This document shows, one piece after another, positions 34,887-51,200 of a stretch of DNA of 64,000 nucleotides (positions are counted from its first letter, which is position 1; each line of letters begins with the position of its first letter). The stretch is taken from NCBI GenBank assembly GCA_947650365.1, contig CANTAL010000143.1:310001-374000 (forward strand), written 5' to 3'. A program made the translations under genes and the position numbers. The stretch comes from Chamaelirium japonicum. Lineage: Eukaryota; Streptophyta; Magnoliopsida; Liliales; Melanthiaceae. A model generated the notes under the pieces. The model searched no databases and was not told where the DNA came from. It saw only the letters and a list, made by a program, of their open reading frames with translations.

Positions 34887-37630
34887 GTACGATCCATTCT
34901 AATTCATTCGTACGATCCATTCTAATTCATTCGCACGAATGTATCCATTCTAGTTCATTCGTACGATCCATTCTAATTCATTCATACGATCCATTCTAAT
35001 TCATTCGCACGATCCATTCTAATTCATTCGTACGATCCATTCTAATTCATTCGCACGATCCATTCTAATTCATTCGTACGATCCATTCTAATTCATTCAT
35101 ACGATCCATTCTAATTCATTCGCACGAATATATCCATTCTAATTCTTTCGTACGATGCATTCTAATTCATTCGTACGATCCATTCTAATTCATTCATGTG
35201 ATCCATTCTAATTCATTCGTACGATCCATTCTAATTCATTCGTCCGATCCATTCTAATTCATTCGCACGAATGTATCCATTCTAATTCATTCGTACGATC
35301 CATTCTAATTCATTCGTACGATCCATTCTAATTCATTCGAAAGATCCATTCTAATTCATTCGTACGATCCATTCTAATTCATTCGTACGATCCATTCTAA
35401 TTTATTAGCACGATCCATGCTAATTCATTCGTTCGATCAATTCTAATTTCGTGCGAATGAATTAGAATGGATACATTCGTGCGAATGAATTAGAATGGAT
35501 TGTATGAATGAATTAGAATGGATCGTACGAATGAATTAGAATGGATCATACGAATTAATTAGAATGGATCATACGAATGAATTAGAATGGATCGTACGAA
35601 TTAATTAGAATGGATCGTACGAATGAATTAGAATGGATCGTGCGAATGAATTAGAATGGATCGTACGAATGAATTAGAATAGATACATTTGTGCGAATGA
35701 ATTAGAATGGATCGTATGAATGAATTAGAATGGATCGTACGAATGAATTAGAATGGATCGTGCGAATGAATTAGAATGGATCGTACGAATGAATTAGAAT
35801 GGATCGTGTGAAAGAATTAGAATGGATCGTACGAATGAATTAGAATGGATCGTGCAAATGAATTAGAATGGATCGTACGAATGAATTAGAATGGATACAT
35901 TTGTGCGAATGAATTAGAATGGATCGTACGAATGAATTAGAATGGATCGTATGAATGAAATAGAATGGACAGTACGAATGAATTAGAATGGATCGTGCCA
36001 ATGAATTAGAATGGATCGTATAAATGAATTAGAATGGATCGTACGAATGAACTAGAATGGATACATTCGTGCGAATGAATTAGAATGGATTGTACGAATG
36101 AATTAGAATGAATCGTACGAATGAATTAGAATGGATCTTACGAATGAATTAGAATGGATCGTACGAATGAATTAGAATGGATCGTACGAATGAATTAGAA
36201 TGGATACATTCGTTCGAATGAATTAGAATGGATCGGACGAATGAATTAGAATGGATCGTACGAATGAATTAGAATGGATCGTACGAATAAATTAGAATGG
36301 ATACATTCGTCCGAATGAATTAGAATGGATCATACGAATGAGTAAGAATGGATCGTACGAATAAAATAGAATAGATTGTACGAATGAATTAGAATGGATA
36401 CGTACGAATGAATTAGAATGGATACATTCGTGCGAATGAATTAGAATGGATCGTACCAATGAGTAAGAATGGATCGTACGAATGAAATAGAATGGATTGT
36501 GCGAATGAATTAGAATGGATCGTACAAATGAATTAGAATGGATCGTGTGAAAGAATTAGAATGGATTGTATGAATGAATTAGAATAGATCGTAATGGATA
36601 CATTCGTGCGAATGAATTAGAATGGATCGTATGTACGAATGAATTAGAATGGATACATTCGTGCGAATGAATTAGAATGGATCGTACGAATGAATTAGAA
36701 TGGATCGTGCGAATGAATTAGAATGGATTGTACGAATGAATTAGAATGGATCGTACGAATGGATTAGAATGGATCCTACGAATGGATTAGAATGGATACC
36801 TTTGTGCCTATGAATTAGAATGGATCGTACGAATGAATTAGAATGGATTATATGAATGAATTAGAATGGATCGTGCGAATGAATTCGAATGGATCGTACG
36901 AATTCATTCTAATTCATTCATACAATCCATTCTAATTCTTTCACACGATTCATTCTAATTCATTCGTATGTTCCATTCTAATTCATTAGCACGATCCGTG
37001 CTAATTCATTCGTTCGATCAATTCTAATTCATTAGCATGATCCATTCTAATTCATTCGTACGATCCATTCTAATTCATTTGCACGATCCATTCTAATTCA
37101 TTCATAGTATCCATTCAAATTCATTCATACGATCTATTCTAATTCTTTAGCACGAATGTATCCATTCTAATTCATTCGCACGAATGTATCCATTCTATTT
37201 CATTCATACGGTCCATTCTAATTCATTCGTACGATCCATTCTAATTCATTCATACAATCCATTCTAATTCTTTCACACGATCCATTCTAATTCATTTGTA
37301 TGATCCATTCTAATTCATTCGCACAATCCATTCTATTTCATTCGTACGATCCATTCTTACTCATTGGTACGATCCATTCTAATTCATTCGCACGAATGTA
37401 TCCATTCTAATTCATTCGTACAATCTATTCTATTTCATTCGTACGATCCATTCTTACTCATTCATATGATCCATTCTAATTCATTCGGACGAATGTATCC
37501 ATTCTAATTTATTCGTACGATCCATTCTAATTCATTCGTACGATCCATTCTAATTTATTCGTACGATCCATTCTAATTCATTCGTCCGATCCATTCTAAT
37601 TCATTCGCACGAATGTATCCATTCTAATTC

Positions 37631-37827
37631 ATTCGTACGGTCCATTCTAATTCATTCGCACAATCCATTCTATTTCATTCGTACGATCCATTCTTACTCA
37701 TTCGTATGATCCATTATGGATACATTCGTGCGAATGAATTTGAATGGATCATACGAATGAGTAAGAATGGATCGTACGAATGAAATAGAATGGATTGTGC
37801 GAATGAATTAGAATGGATCGTACGAAT
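37631..37827. repeat. Hairpin orientation junction, copy 2 of 5
   Basis: Arms 37631-37715 and 37743-37827 are reverse complements over 85 bp with very few mismatches, around a 27-base loop. This copy was aligned base by base at its ends and centre. Confidence 0.87.
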
Positions 37828-40800
37828 GAATTAGAATGGATCGTGTGAAAGAATTAGAATGGATTGTATGAATGAATTAGAATGGATCATACGAATGAAT
37901 TAGAATGGATCGTATGAGTGAATTAGAATGGATACGAAGGAATTAGAATGGATCGTACGAAGGAATTAGAATGGATCATACGAATGAAATAGAATGGATC
38001 GTATGAAGGAATTAGAATGGATCGTACGAAGGAATTAGAATGGATCGTACGAGTGAATTAGAACGGACAGTACGAATGAAGTAGAATGGATCGTATGAAT
38101 GAATTAGAATGGATACATTCGTGCGAATGAATTAGAATGGATCGTATGAATGAATTAGAATAGATTGTGCGAATGAATTTGAATGGATCGTACGAATGAA
38201 TTAGATTGGATACATTCGTGCGAATGAATTAGAATGGATCGTACGAATGAATTAGAATAGATCGTACGAAGGAATTAGAATGGATCATACGAATGAAATA
38301 GAATGGATCGTACGAATGAATTAGAATGGATCGTATGAATGAATTAGAATGGATCGTATGAGTGAATTAGAACGGATAGTACGAATGAAGTAGAATGGAT
38401 CGTATGAATGAATTAGAATGGATACATTCGTGCGAATGAATTAGAATGGATCGTATGAATGAATTAGAATAGATTGTGCGAATGAATTAGAATGGATCGT
38501 ACGAATGAATTAGATTGGATACATTCGTGCGAATAAATTAGAATGGATTGTATGAATGAATTAGAATGGATCGTACGAATGAGTTAGAATGGATCGTACC
38601 AATGAATTAGAATAGATTGCACGAATGAATTAGAATGGATCGTACGAATGAATTAAAATGGATCGTACGATGGAATTAGAATGGATCGTACGAATGAATT
38701 AGAATGGATCGTACGAATGAATTAGAATGGATCGTACGAAAGAATTAGAATGGATCGTAAGAATGAATTAGAATGGATCGTACGATTGAATGAGAATGGA
38801 TCATACGATGAGTAAGAATGGATTAGAATGGATTGTGCGAATGAATTAGAATGGATCGTACGAATAAATTAGAATGGATACATTCGTCCGAATGAATTAG
38901 AATGGATCATACGAATGAGTAAGAATGGATCGTACGAATGAAATATAATAGATTGTACGAATGAATTAGAATGGATCCTACGAATGAATTAGAATGGATC
39001 GTGTGAAAGAATTAGAATGGATTGTATGAATGAATTAGAATGGATCGTATGAATGAATTAGAATGGATCATGCGAATGAATTCGAATGGATCGTACGATC
39101 CATTCTAATTCATTCATACAATCAATTCTAATTCATTCGCACGAATGTATCCATTCTAATCCATTCGTACGATCCATTCTAATCCATTCGTACGATCCAT
39201 TCTAATTCATTTGCATGAATGTAACCATTCTAATTCATTCATTTGATCAATTCTAATTCATTCGTACGATCCATTCTAATTCATTCGTCCGATCCATTCT
39301 AATTCATTCGCACGAATGTATCCATTCTAATTCATTCGTACGATCCATTCTAATTAATTCGTACGATCCATTCTAATTCATTCGTAAGATCCATTCTAAT
39401 TCATTCCCACGATCCATATTAATTTATTCGTACGATCCATTCTAATTCATTCGTACGATCTATTCTAATTCATTCGCACGAATGTAACCATTCTAATTCA
39501 TTCATACGATTCATTCTAATTCATTCGCATGAGCTATTCTAATTCATTCGTACGATCCATTCTAATTCATTCGTACGATCCATTGTAATTCATTCATACA
39601 ATCCATTTAGATTAATTCGCACAAATGTATCGATTCAAATTCATTCGTACGATCCAGTCTAATTCATTCGTACGATCCATTCTAATTCATTCGCACGAAT
39701 ATATCCAGTCTAATTCTTTCATACGATGCATTCTAATTCATTCGTACGATCCATTCTAATTCATTCTCATAAATGTATCCATTCTAATTCCTTCGTACGA
39801 TCCATTCTAATTCATTCCTACGATCTATTCTAATTCGTTCGCTCGAATGTATCCATTTTAATTCATTCGTACGATCCATTCTAATTCATTCATACGATCT
39901 AATTCATTTTTACGATCCATTCTAATTCATTCGTACGATCGATTCTAATTAATTCGCACTATCCATTCTAATTCATTCGTAAGATCCATTCTAATTCATT
40001 CGTATTATCCATTCTAATTTATTCGTTCAAATATATCTATTCTAATTCATTCGTACGATCCATTCTAATTCATTCGCACGATCCATTCTAATTCATTCGC
40101 ACGAATGTATCCATTCTAATTCATTTGCACAATCCATTCTAATTCATTCCTATGATCTATTCTAATTCATTCGTACGATCCATTCTAATTCATTCTAATT
40201 CATTCGTACGATCCATTCTACGATGCATTCTAATTCATTCGTATATTCTATTCTAATTCATTAGCACGATCAATGCTAATGAATTAGAATGGACCGTACG
40301 GTCCAATCTAATTCATTCATACGATCCATTCTTACTCATTCATATGATCCATTCTAATTCAATCGTACGATCCATTCTAATTCATTCGTACGATCCATTC
40401 TAATTCCTTCGTACGATCCATTCTAATTCCTTCGTACGATCCATTCTAATTCATTCGTACGATCCATTCTAATTCATTCGTACGATCCATTCTAATTCCT
40501 TCGTACGATCCATTCTAATTCATTCGTACGATCCATTCTAATTCATTCGTACGATCCATTCTAATTCATTCATACAATCCATTCTAATTTATTCGCACGA
40601 ATGTATCCATTCTAATTCATTCGTACGATCCATTCTAATTCATTCGCACAATCTATTCTAATTCATTCATACGATCCATTCTAATTCATTCGCACGAATG
40701 TATCCATTCTAATTCATTCATACGATCCATTCTACTTCATTCGTACTTTCCGTTCTAATTCACTCATACGATCCATTTTAATTCATTCATACGATCCATT

Positions 40801-43322
40801 CTAATTCATTTGCATGAATATATCCATTCTAATTTATTCGTACGATCCATTCTAATTCCTTCGTACGATCCATTCTAATTCCTTCATACCATTCTAATTC
40901 CTTCGTACGATCCATTCTAATTCCTTCGTACGATCCATTCTATTTCATTCGTATGATCCATTCTAATTCCTTCGTACGATCCATTCTAATTCCTTCGTAT
41001 CCATTCTAATTCACTCATACGATCCATTCTAATTCATTCGTACGATCCATTCTAATTCATTCATACAATCCATTCTAATTCATTCGCACGAATGTATCCA
41101 TTCTAATTCATTCGTTCGATAAGTTCTAATTCATTCACAAAATCTATTCTAATTCATTCATACGATCCATTCTAATTCATTCACACGAATGTATCCATTC
41201 TAATTCATTCATACGATCCATTCTAATTCATTCGTACGATCCATTCTAATTCACTCATACAATCCATTCTAATACATTCATACGATCCATTCTAATTTAT
41301 TTGCACGAATATATCCATTCTAATTCATTCATACGATCCATTCTAATTCCTTCGTACGATCCATTCTAATTCGTTTGTACGATCTATTCTAATTCATTCG
41401 TACGATCCATTCTAATTCATTCGTACGATCCATTCTAATTCCTTCGTACGATCCATTCTAATTCATTCGTACGATCCATTCTAATTCATTCATACAATCC
41501 ATTCTAATTCTTTCACACGATCCATTCTAATTCATTCGTACGATCCATTCTAATTCATTCGTGCAATCCATTCTATTTCATTCGAACGATCCATTCTTAC
41601 TCATTCGTACGATCCATTCTAATTCATTCACACGAATGTATCCATTCGTACGAATGAATTAGAATAGATTGTACGAATGAATTAGAATGGATCGTATGAA
41701 TGAATTAGAATGGATCGTACGAATGAATTAGAATGGATACATTCGTGCGAATGAATTAGAATGGATTGTGCGAATGAATTAGAATGGATTGTGCGAATGA
41801 ATTAGAATAGATCGTACGAATGAATTAGAATGGATTGTACGAATGAATTAGAATGGATCGTATGAATGTATTAGAATGGATCGTATGAGTGAATTAGAAT
41901 GGATCGTACGAATGAATTAGAATGGATCGTATGAATGAATTAGAATGGATCGTACGAAAGAATTAGAATGGATCATACGAATGAATTAGAATGGATCGTA
42001 CGAATGAATTAGAATGGATCGTACGAATGAATTAGAATGGATACATTCGTGCGAATGAATTAGAATGGATTGTGCGAATGAATAAGAACAGATCGTGCGA
42101 ATGAATTAGAATGGATCGTACGAATGAATTAGAATGGATCGTGCGAATGAATTAGAATGGATCGTACGAATGAATTAGAATGGATACATTTGTGCGAATG
42201 AATTAGAATGGATCGTACGAATGAATTAGAATGGATCGTATGAATGAATTAGAATGGATCGTACGAATGAATTAGAATGGATCGTGCGAATTAATTAGAA
42301 TGGATCGTACGAATGAATTAGAATGGATCGTGTGAAAGAATTAGAATGGATCGTACGAATGAATTAGAATGGATCGTGCGAATGAATTAGAATGGATCGT
42401 ACGAATGAATTAGAATGGATACATTTGTGCGAATGAATTAGAATGGATCGTATGAATGAATTAGAATGGATCGTACGAATGAATTTGAATGGATCGTGCG
42501 AATGAATTAGAATGGATCGTACGAATGAATTAGAATGGATCGTACGAATGAACTAGAATGGATACATTCGTGCGAATGAATTAGAATGGATCATATGAAT
42601 GAATTAGAATGGATCGTACGAATGAATTAGAATGGATCTTACGAATGAATTAGAATGAATCGTATGAATGAATTAGAATGGATCGTACGAATGAATTAGA
42701 ATGGATACATTCGTGCGAATGAATTAGAATGGATCGGACGAATGAATTAGAATGGATCGTACGAATGAATTAGAATGGATCGTACGAATGAATTAGAATG
42801 GATCGTACGAATAAATTAGAATGGATATATTCGTCCGAATGAATTAGAATGGATAATACGAATGAGTAAGAATGGATCGTATGAATGAAATAGAATAGAT
42901 TGTACAAATGAATTAGAATGGATCCTACGAATGAATTAGAATGGATCGTGTGAAAGAGTTAGAATGGATTGTATGAATGAATTAGAATGGATCGTATGAA
43001 TGAATCAGAATGGATCGTGCGAATGAATTCGAATGTATCGTACGAATTCATTCTAATTCATTCATACAATCCATTCTAATTCTTTCACACGATCTATTCT
43101 AATTCATTCGTAGGATCCATTCTAATTCATTCGTACAATCTATTCTATTTCATTCGTACGATCCATTCTTACTCATTCGTATGATCCATTCTAATTCATT
43201 CGGACGAATGTATCCCTTCTAATTTATTCGTATGATCCATTTTAATTCATTCATACTTTCCATTCTAATTCATTCGTACGATCCATTCTAATTCATTCGC
43301 ACGAATGTATCCATTCTAATTC

Positions 43323-43519
43323 ATTCGTACGGTCCATTCTAATTCATTCGCACAATCCATTCTATTTCATTCGTACGATCCATTCTTACTCATTCGTATG
43401 ATCCATTATGGATACATTCGTGCGAATGAATTAGAATGGATCATACGAATGAGTAAGAATGGATCGTATGAATGAAATAGAATGGATTGTGCGAATGAAT
43501 TAGAATGGATCGTACGAAT
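43323..43519. repeat. Hairpin orientation junction, copy 3 of 5
   Basis: Arms about 43323-43407 and 43435-43519, with the same centre and 27-base loop as the other copies. Confidence 0.8.
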
Positions 43520-45212
43520 GAATTAGAATGGATCGTGTGAAAGAATTAGAATGGATTGTATGAATGAATTAGAATAGATCGTATGAATGAATTAAAATGG
43601 ATCGTACGAATGAATTAGAATGGATCGTACGAATGAACTAGAATGGATACATTCGTGCGAATGAATTAGAATGGATCGTATGAATGAATTAGAATGGATC
43701 GTTCGAATGAATTAGAATGGATCTTACGAATGAATTAGAATGGATCGTACGAATGCACGATCCATGCGAATGAATTAGAATAGATCGTACGAATGAACTA
43801 GAATAGATACATTCGTGCTAATGAATTAGAATGGATCGTACGAATGAATTAGAATGGATCGTACGAATGAATTAGAATGGATCTTACGAATGAATTAGAA
43901 TGGATCGTACGAATGAATTAGAATGGATCGTACGAATGAATTAGAATGGATACATTCGTGCGAATGAATTAGAATGGATCGGACGAATGAATTAGAATGG
44001 ATCATATTAATGAATTAGAATGGATCGTATGAATGAATTAGAATGGATACATTCATGCGAATGAATTAGAACGGATCGTGCGAATCAATTAGACTGGATC
44101 GTGCGAATGAATAAGTATAGATCATACGAATGAATTAGAATGGATCGTACGAATTAATTAGAATGGATACATTCGTGCGAATGAATTAGAATGGATTGTA
44201 TGAATGAATTAGAATAGATCGTATGAATGAATTAGAATGGATCACACGAATTAATTAGAATGGATCATATGAATGAATTAGAATGGATCGTACGAATAAA
44301 TTAGAATGGGTACGATACATTCTAATTCATTCGCTCGAATGTATCCATTCTAATCCATTCGTACGATCCATTCTAATCCATTCGTACGATCCATTCTAAT
44401 TCATTCGCATGAATGTAACCATTTTAATTCGTTCATTTGATCCATTCTAATTCATTCGTACGATCCATTCTAATTCATTCATCTGATCCATTCTAATTCA
44501 TTCGCACGAATGTATCCATTCTAATTCATTCGTACGATCCATTCTAATTCATTCGTACGATCCATTCTAATTCATTCGTAAGATCCATTCTAATTCATTC
44601 GTACGATCCATTCTAATTCATTCGTACGATCCATTCTAATTCATTCGCACGATCCATGCTAATGAATTAGAATGTATCGTACGAATGAATTAGAATGGAT
44701 CGTACGAATGAATTAGAATGGATCTTACGAATGAATTAGAATGGATCGTCCGAATGAATTAGAATGGATCGTACGAATGAATTAGAATGGATTTTACGAA
44801 TGAATTAGAATGGATCGTACGAATGAATTAGAATGGATACACTCGTGCGAATGAATTACAATGGATAGGACGAATGAATTAGAATGGATCGTACGAATGA
44901 ATTAGAATGGATCAAATGAATGAATTAGAATGGTTACATTCATGCGAATGAATTAGAATAGATCGTACGAATGGATTAGAATGGATCGTACAAATGGATT
45001 AGAATGGATACATTCGAGCGAATGAATTAGAATGGATCGTACGAATGAATTAGAATGGATCGTACGAATGGATTAGAATGGATCCTACGAATGGATTAGA
45101 ATGGATACCTTTGTGCATATGAATTAGAATGGATCGTACGAATGAATTAGAATTGATCATATTAATGAATTAGAATGGATCGTACGAATGAATTAGAATG
45201 GATACATTCGTG

Positions 45213-48200
45213 CACGATCCATTCTAATTCATTCGCACGAATGTATCCATTCTAATTCATTCGTACGATCCATTCTAATTCATTAATATGATCCATTCTA
45301 TTTCATTCGTACGATCCATTCTTACTCATTCGTATGATCCATTCTAATTCATTCGCACGAATGTATCCATTCTAAATTATTCGTACGATCCATTCTAATT
45401 CATTCGTACAATCCATTCTAAATCATTCGTACAATCCATTCTATTTCATTCGTACGATCAATTCTAATTCATTAGCACGATCCATTCTAATTCATTCGTA
45501 CGATCCATTAAAATTCATTCGCATGATGCATTCTAATTCATTCGTACAATCCATTCAATTTCATTAGTACGATCCATTCTTACTCATTCGTATGATCCAT
45601 TCTAATTCATTCGCACGAATGTATCCATTCTAATCCATTCGTACGATCCATTCTAATCCATTCGTACGATCCATTCTAATTCATTCGCATGAATGTAACC
45701 ATTCTAATTCATTTATTTAATCCATTCTAATTCATTCGTACGATCCATTCTAATTCATTCGTCCGATCCATTCTAATTCATTCGCACGAATGTATCCATT
45801 CTAAACCATTCATACGATCCATTCTAATTTATTCGTACGATCCATTCTAATTCATTCGCACGAATCTATCCATTCTAATTCATTCGTATGATCCATTCTA
45901 ATTCATTCGTACGATCCATTCTAATTCATTCGTAAGATCCATTCTAATTCATTCGTACGATCCATTCTAATTCATTCGTACGATCCATTCTAATTCATTC
46001 GCACGAATGTATCCATTCTAGTTCATTCATACGATCCATTCTAATTCATTCGCACGATCCATTCTAATTCATTCGTACGATCCATTCTAATTCATTCGCA
46101 CGATCCATTCTAATTCATTCGTACGATCCATTCTAATTCTTTCACACGATCCATTCTAATTCATTCGTACGATCCATTCTAATTCATTCGCACGATCCAT
46201 TCTAATTCATTCGTACGATCCATTCTAATTCATTCATACGATCTATTCTAATTCATTCGTACGATCCATTCTAATTCATTCGCACAAATGTATCCATTCT
46301 AATTTATTCGTACGATCCATTCTAATTCATTCGCACGATCCATTCTAATTCATTTGTACGATCATTCTAATTCATTCGCACGATCTGTTCTTATTCATTC
46401 GCACAATCCATTCTAATTCATTCGCACGAATGTATCCATTCTAATTCATTCGTACGATCCATTCTAATTCATTCGTACGATCCATTCTAATTAATCGTGC
46501 AAATGAATTAGAATATTGTATGAATGAATTAGAATGGATCGTATGAGTGAATTAAAACGGATAGTACGAATGAAGTAGAATGGATCGTATGAATGAATTA
46601 GAATGGATACATTCGTGCGAATGAATTAGAATGGATCGTATGAATGAATTAGAATAGATTGTGCGAATGAATTAGAATGGATCGTATGAATGAATTAGAA
46701 TGGATACATTCGTACGAATAAATTAGAATGGATTGTATGAATGAATTAGAATGGATCGTACGAATGAATTAGAATGGATCGTATGAATGAATTTGAATAG
46801 ATTGCGCGAATGATTTAGAATGGATCGTACGAATGAATTAGAATGGATCGTATGAAGGAATTAGAATGGATCGTACGAATGAATTAGAATGGATCATACG
46901 AATGAATTAGAATGGATCGTACGAAGGAATTAGAATGGATCGTACGAATGAATTAGAATGGATCGTACGATTGAATTAGAATTGATCATACGAATGAGTA
47001 AGAATGGATCGTATGAATGAATTAGATTAGATCGTACGATCCATTCTAATTCTTTAGCATGGCTCGTGCTAATATATTAGAATGGAATATACGAATGAAT
47101 TAGAATGGATCGTAGAATGGATCGTACGAATGAATTAGAATGAATTAGAACGGATCGTACGAATGAATTAGAATAGATCATAGGAATGAATTAGAATGGA
47201 TCGTGCAAATGAATTAGAATGGATACATTCGTGCGAATGAATTAGAATGGATCGTGCGAATGAATTAGAATGGATCGTACGAATGAATTAGAATGGATAT
47301 ATTTGAACGAATAAATTAGAATGGATCATACGAATGAATTAGAATGGATCGTACGAATGAATTAGAATGGATAGTGCGAATGAATTTGAATCGATCGTAC
47401 GAATGAATTAGAATGGATCGTACGAATGAATTAGAATGGATCATACGAATGAGTAAAAATGGATCGTATGAATGAATTAAAATGGATCGTACGAATGAAT
47501 TAGAATGGATCATACGAATAAATTAGAATGGATACATTCGTCCGAATGAATTAGAATGGATCATAGGAATGAGTAAGAATGGATCGTACGAATGAAATAG
47601 AATAGATTGTACGAATGAATTAGAATGGATCCTAGTACGATCCATTCTAATTCGTTCGTACGATCCATTCTAATTCATTCATACAATCCATTCTAATTCT
47701 TTCACACGATCCATTCAAATTCATTCGTACGATCCATTCTAATTCATTCGTGCAATCCATTCTATTTCGTTCATACGATCCATTCTTACTCATTCGTACG
47801 ATCCATTCTAATTCATTCACACGAATGTATCCATTCTTACGAATGAATTAGAATAGATTGTACGAATGAATTAGAATGGATCGTACGAATGAATTAAAAT
47901 GGATCGTACGAAGGAATTAGAATGGATCGTATGAATGAATTAGAATGGATCGTCTGAATGAATTAGAATAGATCGTACAAATGAATTAGAATGGATCGAA
48001 CGAAGGAATTAGAGTGGATCGTACGAATGAATTAGAATGGATCGTGTGAAATAATTAGAATGGATTGTATGAATGAATTAGAATAGATCGTATGAATGAA
48101 TTAGAATGGATCGTACGAATGAATTAGAATGGATCGTACGAATGAATTAGAATGGATACATTCGTGCGAATGAATTAGAATGGATATATTCGTGCGAAAG

Positions 48201-51200
48201 AATTAGAATAGATCGTATGAATGAATTAGAATGGATCCTATGAATGAATTAGAATGGATGATACGAATGAATTAGAATGGATCGTGCTAATGAATTAGAA
48301 TTGATCGAACGAATGAATTAGCATGGATCGTGCTAATGAATTAGAATGGAATGTACGAATGAATTAGAATGGATCGTGTGAAAGAGTTAGAATGGATTGT
48401 ATGAATGAATTAGAATGAATTCGTACGATCCATTCGAATTCATTCGCACGATCCATTCTAATTCATTCATACGATCCATTCTAATTCATTCGTACGATCC
48501 ATTCTAATTCATTCGCACAAATATATGCATTCTAATTCATTCGTACGATCCATTCTAATTCATTCGCACGATCCATTCTAATTCATTCGTACTATCCATT
48601 CTAATTCATACATACGATCCATTCTAATTCATTCGTACGATCCATTCTAATTCATTCGCACAAATGTATCCATTCTAATTCATTCGTACGATCCATTCTA
48701 ATTCATTCGCACGATCCTTTCTAATTCATTCGTACGATCCATTCTAATTCTTTCACACGATCCATTCTAATTCATTCGTACGATCCATTCAAATTCATTC
48801 GCCCGATCCATTCTAATTCATTCGTACGATCCATTCTAATTCATTCGCACGAATGTATCCATTCTAGTTCATTCGTATAATCCATTCTAATTCATTCGTA
48901 CGATCCATTCTAATTCATTCGCACGATCCATTCTAATTCATTCGTATGATCCATTCTAATTCATTTATACGATCCATTCTAATTCATTCGTACGATCCAT
49001 TCTAATTCATTCGCACAAATGTATCCATTCTAATTCTTTCGTACGATCCATTCTAATTCATTCGCACGATCCATTATAATTTATTCGTATGATCCATTCT
49101 AATTCATTCGCACGATCTGTTCTTATTCATTCGCACAATCCATTTTAATTCATTCGCACGAATGTATCCATTCTAATTCATTCGTACGATCCATTCTAAT
49201 TCATTCGTACGATCCATTCTAATTCATTCATATGATCCATTCTAATCAATACGTATGATCCATTCTAATTCATTCGTACGATCCATTCTAATTCATTCAT
49301 ACAATCCATTCTAATTCATTCGCACGAATGTATCCATTCTAATTAATTCGTACGATCCATTCTAATTCATTCGTATGATCTATTCTTATTCATTCGCACG
49401 ATCCAGTCTAATTGATTCGCACGATCCATTCTAATTCATTCGCACGAATGTATCCATTCTAATTCATTCGTACGATCCATTCTAATTCATTAATATGATC
49501 CATTCGAATTCATTCGTACGATCCATTCTAATTCATTCGCACGAATGTATCCATTCTAGTTCATTCGTACGATCCATTCTAATTCATTCGTATGATCCAT
49601 TCTAATTCATTCGCACGATCCATTCTAATTCATTCGTACGATCCATTCTAATTCATTCATACGATCCATTCTAATTCATTCGTACGATCCATTCTAATTC
49701 ATTCGCACAAATGTATCCATTCTAATTCATTCGTACGATCCATTCTAATTCATTCGCATGATCCATTCTAATTCATTCATACGATCCATTCTAATTCTTT
49801 CACACGATCCATTCTAATTCATTCGTACGATCCATTCTAATTCATTCGCACAATCCATTCTAATTCATTCGTATGATCCATTCTAATTCATTCGTAAGAT
49901 CCATACAAATTCATTCGTACGATCCATTCTAATTCATTCGTACGATCCATTCTAATTCATTCGCACGAATGTATCCATTCTAGTTCATTCGTACGATCCA
50001 TTCTAGTTCATTCATACGATCCATTCTAATTCATTCGTATGATCCATTCTAATTAATTCGTATGATCCATTCTAATTCATTCGTACGATCCATTCTAATT
50101 CATTCATACAATCCATTCTAATTCATTCGAACGAATGTATCAATTCTAATTAATTCGTACGATCCATTCTTATTCATTAATATGATCCATTCTTATTCAT
50201 TCGCACGATCCAGTCTAATGGATTCGCACGATCCATTCTAATTCATTCGCACGAATGTATCCATTCTAATTCATTCGTACGATCCATTCTAATTCATTAA
50301 TATGATCCATTCTAATTCATTCGTACGATCCATTCTAATTCATATGCACAAAGGTATCCATTCTAATCCATTCGTAGGATCCATTCTAATCCATTTGTAC
50401 GATCCATTCTAATTCATTCGTACAATCCATTCTAATTCATTCGCTCGAATGTATCCATTCTAATCCATTCGTACGATCCATTCTAATCCATTCGTACGAT
50501 CCATTCTAATTCATTCGCACAAATGTATCCATTCTAATTCATTCGTACGATCCATTCTAATTCATTTGCACGATCCATTCTAATTCATTCGTATGATCCA
50601 TTCGAATTCATTCGCACGATCCATTCTAATTCATTCGTACGATCCATTCTAATTCATTCGTACGATCCATTCTAATTCATTCGCACGATCCATTCTAATT
50701 CATTCGTACAATCTATTCTATTTCATTCGTATGATCCATTCTTACTCATTCGTATGATCCAATCTAATTCATTCGGACGAATGTATCCATTCTAATTTAT
50801 TCGTACGATCCATTCTAATTCATTCGTATAATCCATTCTAATTCATTCGTATGATCCATTCTAATTCATTCGTCCGATCCATTCTAATTCATTCGCACGA
50901 ATGTATCCATTCTAATTCATTCGTACAGTCCATTCAAATTCATTCACACAATCCATTCTATTTCATTCGTACGATCCATTCTTACTCATTCGTATAATCC
51001 ATTATGGATACATTCGTGCGAATGAATTAGAATGGATCATATGAATGAGAAAGAATGGATCGTACGAATGAAATAGAATGGATTGTGCGAATAAATTAGA
51101 ATGGATCGTACGAATGAATTAGAATGGATCGTGTGAAAGAATTAGAATAGATTATATGAATGAATTAGAATAGATCGTATGAATGAATTAGAATGGATCG

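Larger units (their letters stand above)
34887..45212. repeat. Satellite mosaic region B, about 12 alternating blocks
   Basis: Approximate blocks: F 34887-35450, R -36900, F -37715, R -39083, F -41650 (with a tiny palindrome at about 40270-40310), R -43043, F -43407, R -44308, F -44655, R -45212. It contains hairpin junctions at 37.7 and 43.4 kb. No unique sequence or gene was seen. Confidence 0.8.

Noticed and set aside
47316..47513. 65-codon minus-strand ORF in the satellite
   Set aside because: Same artefact in a reverse block. Its presence on the other strand only reflects block orientation.
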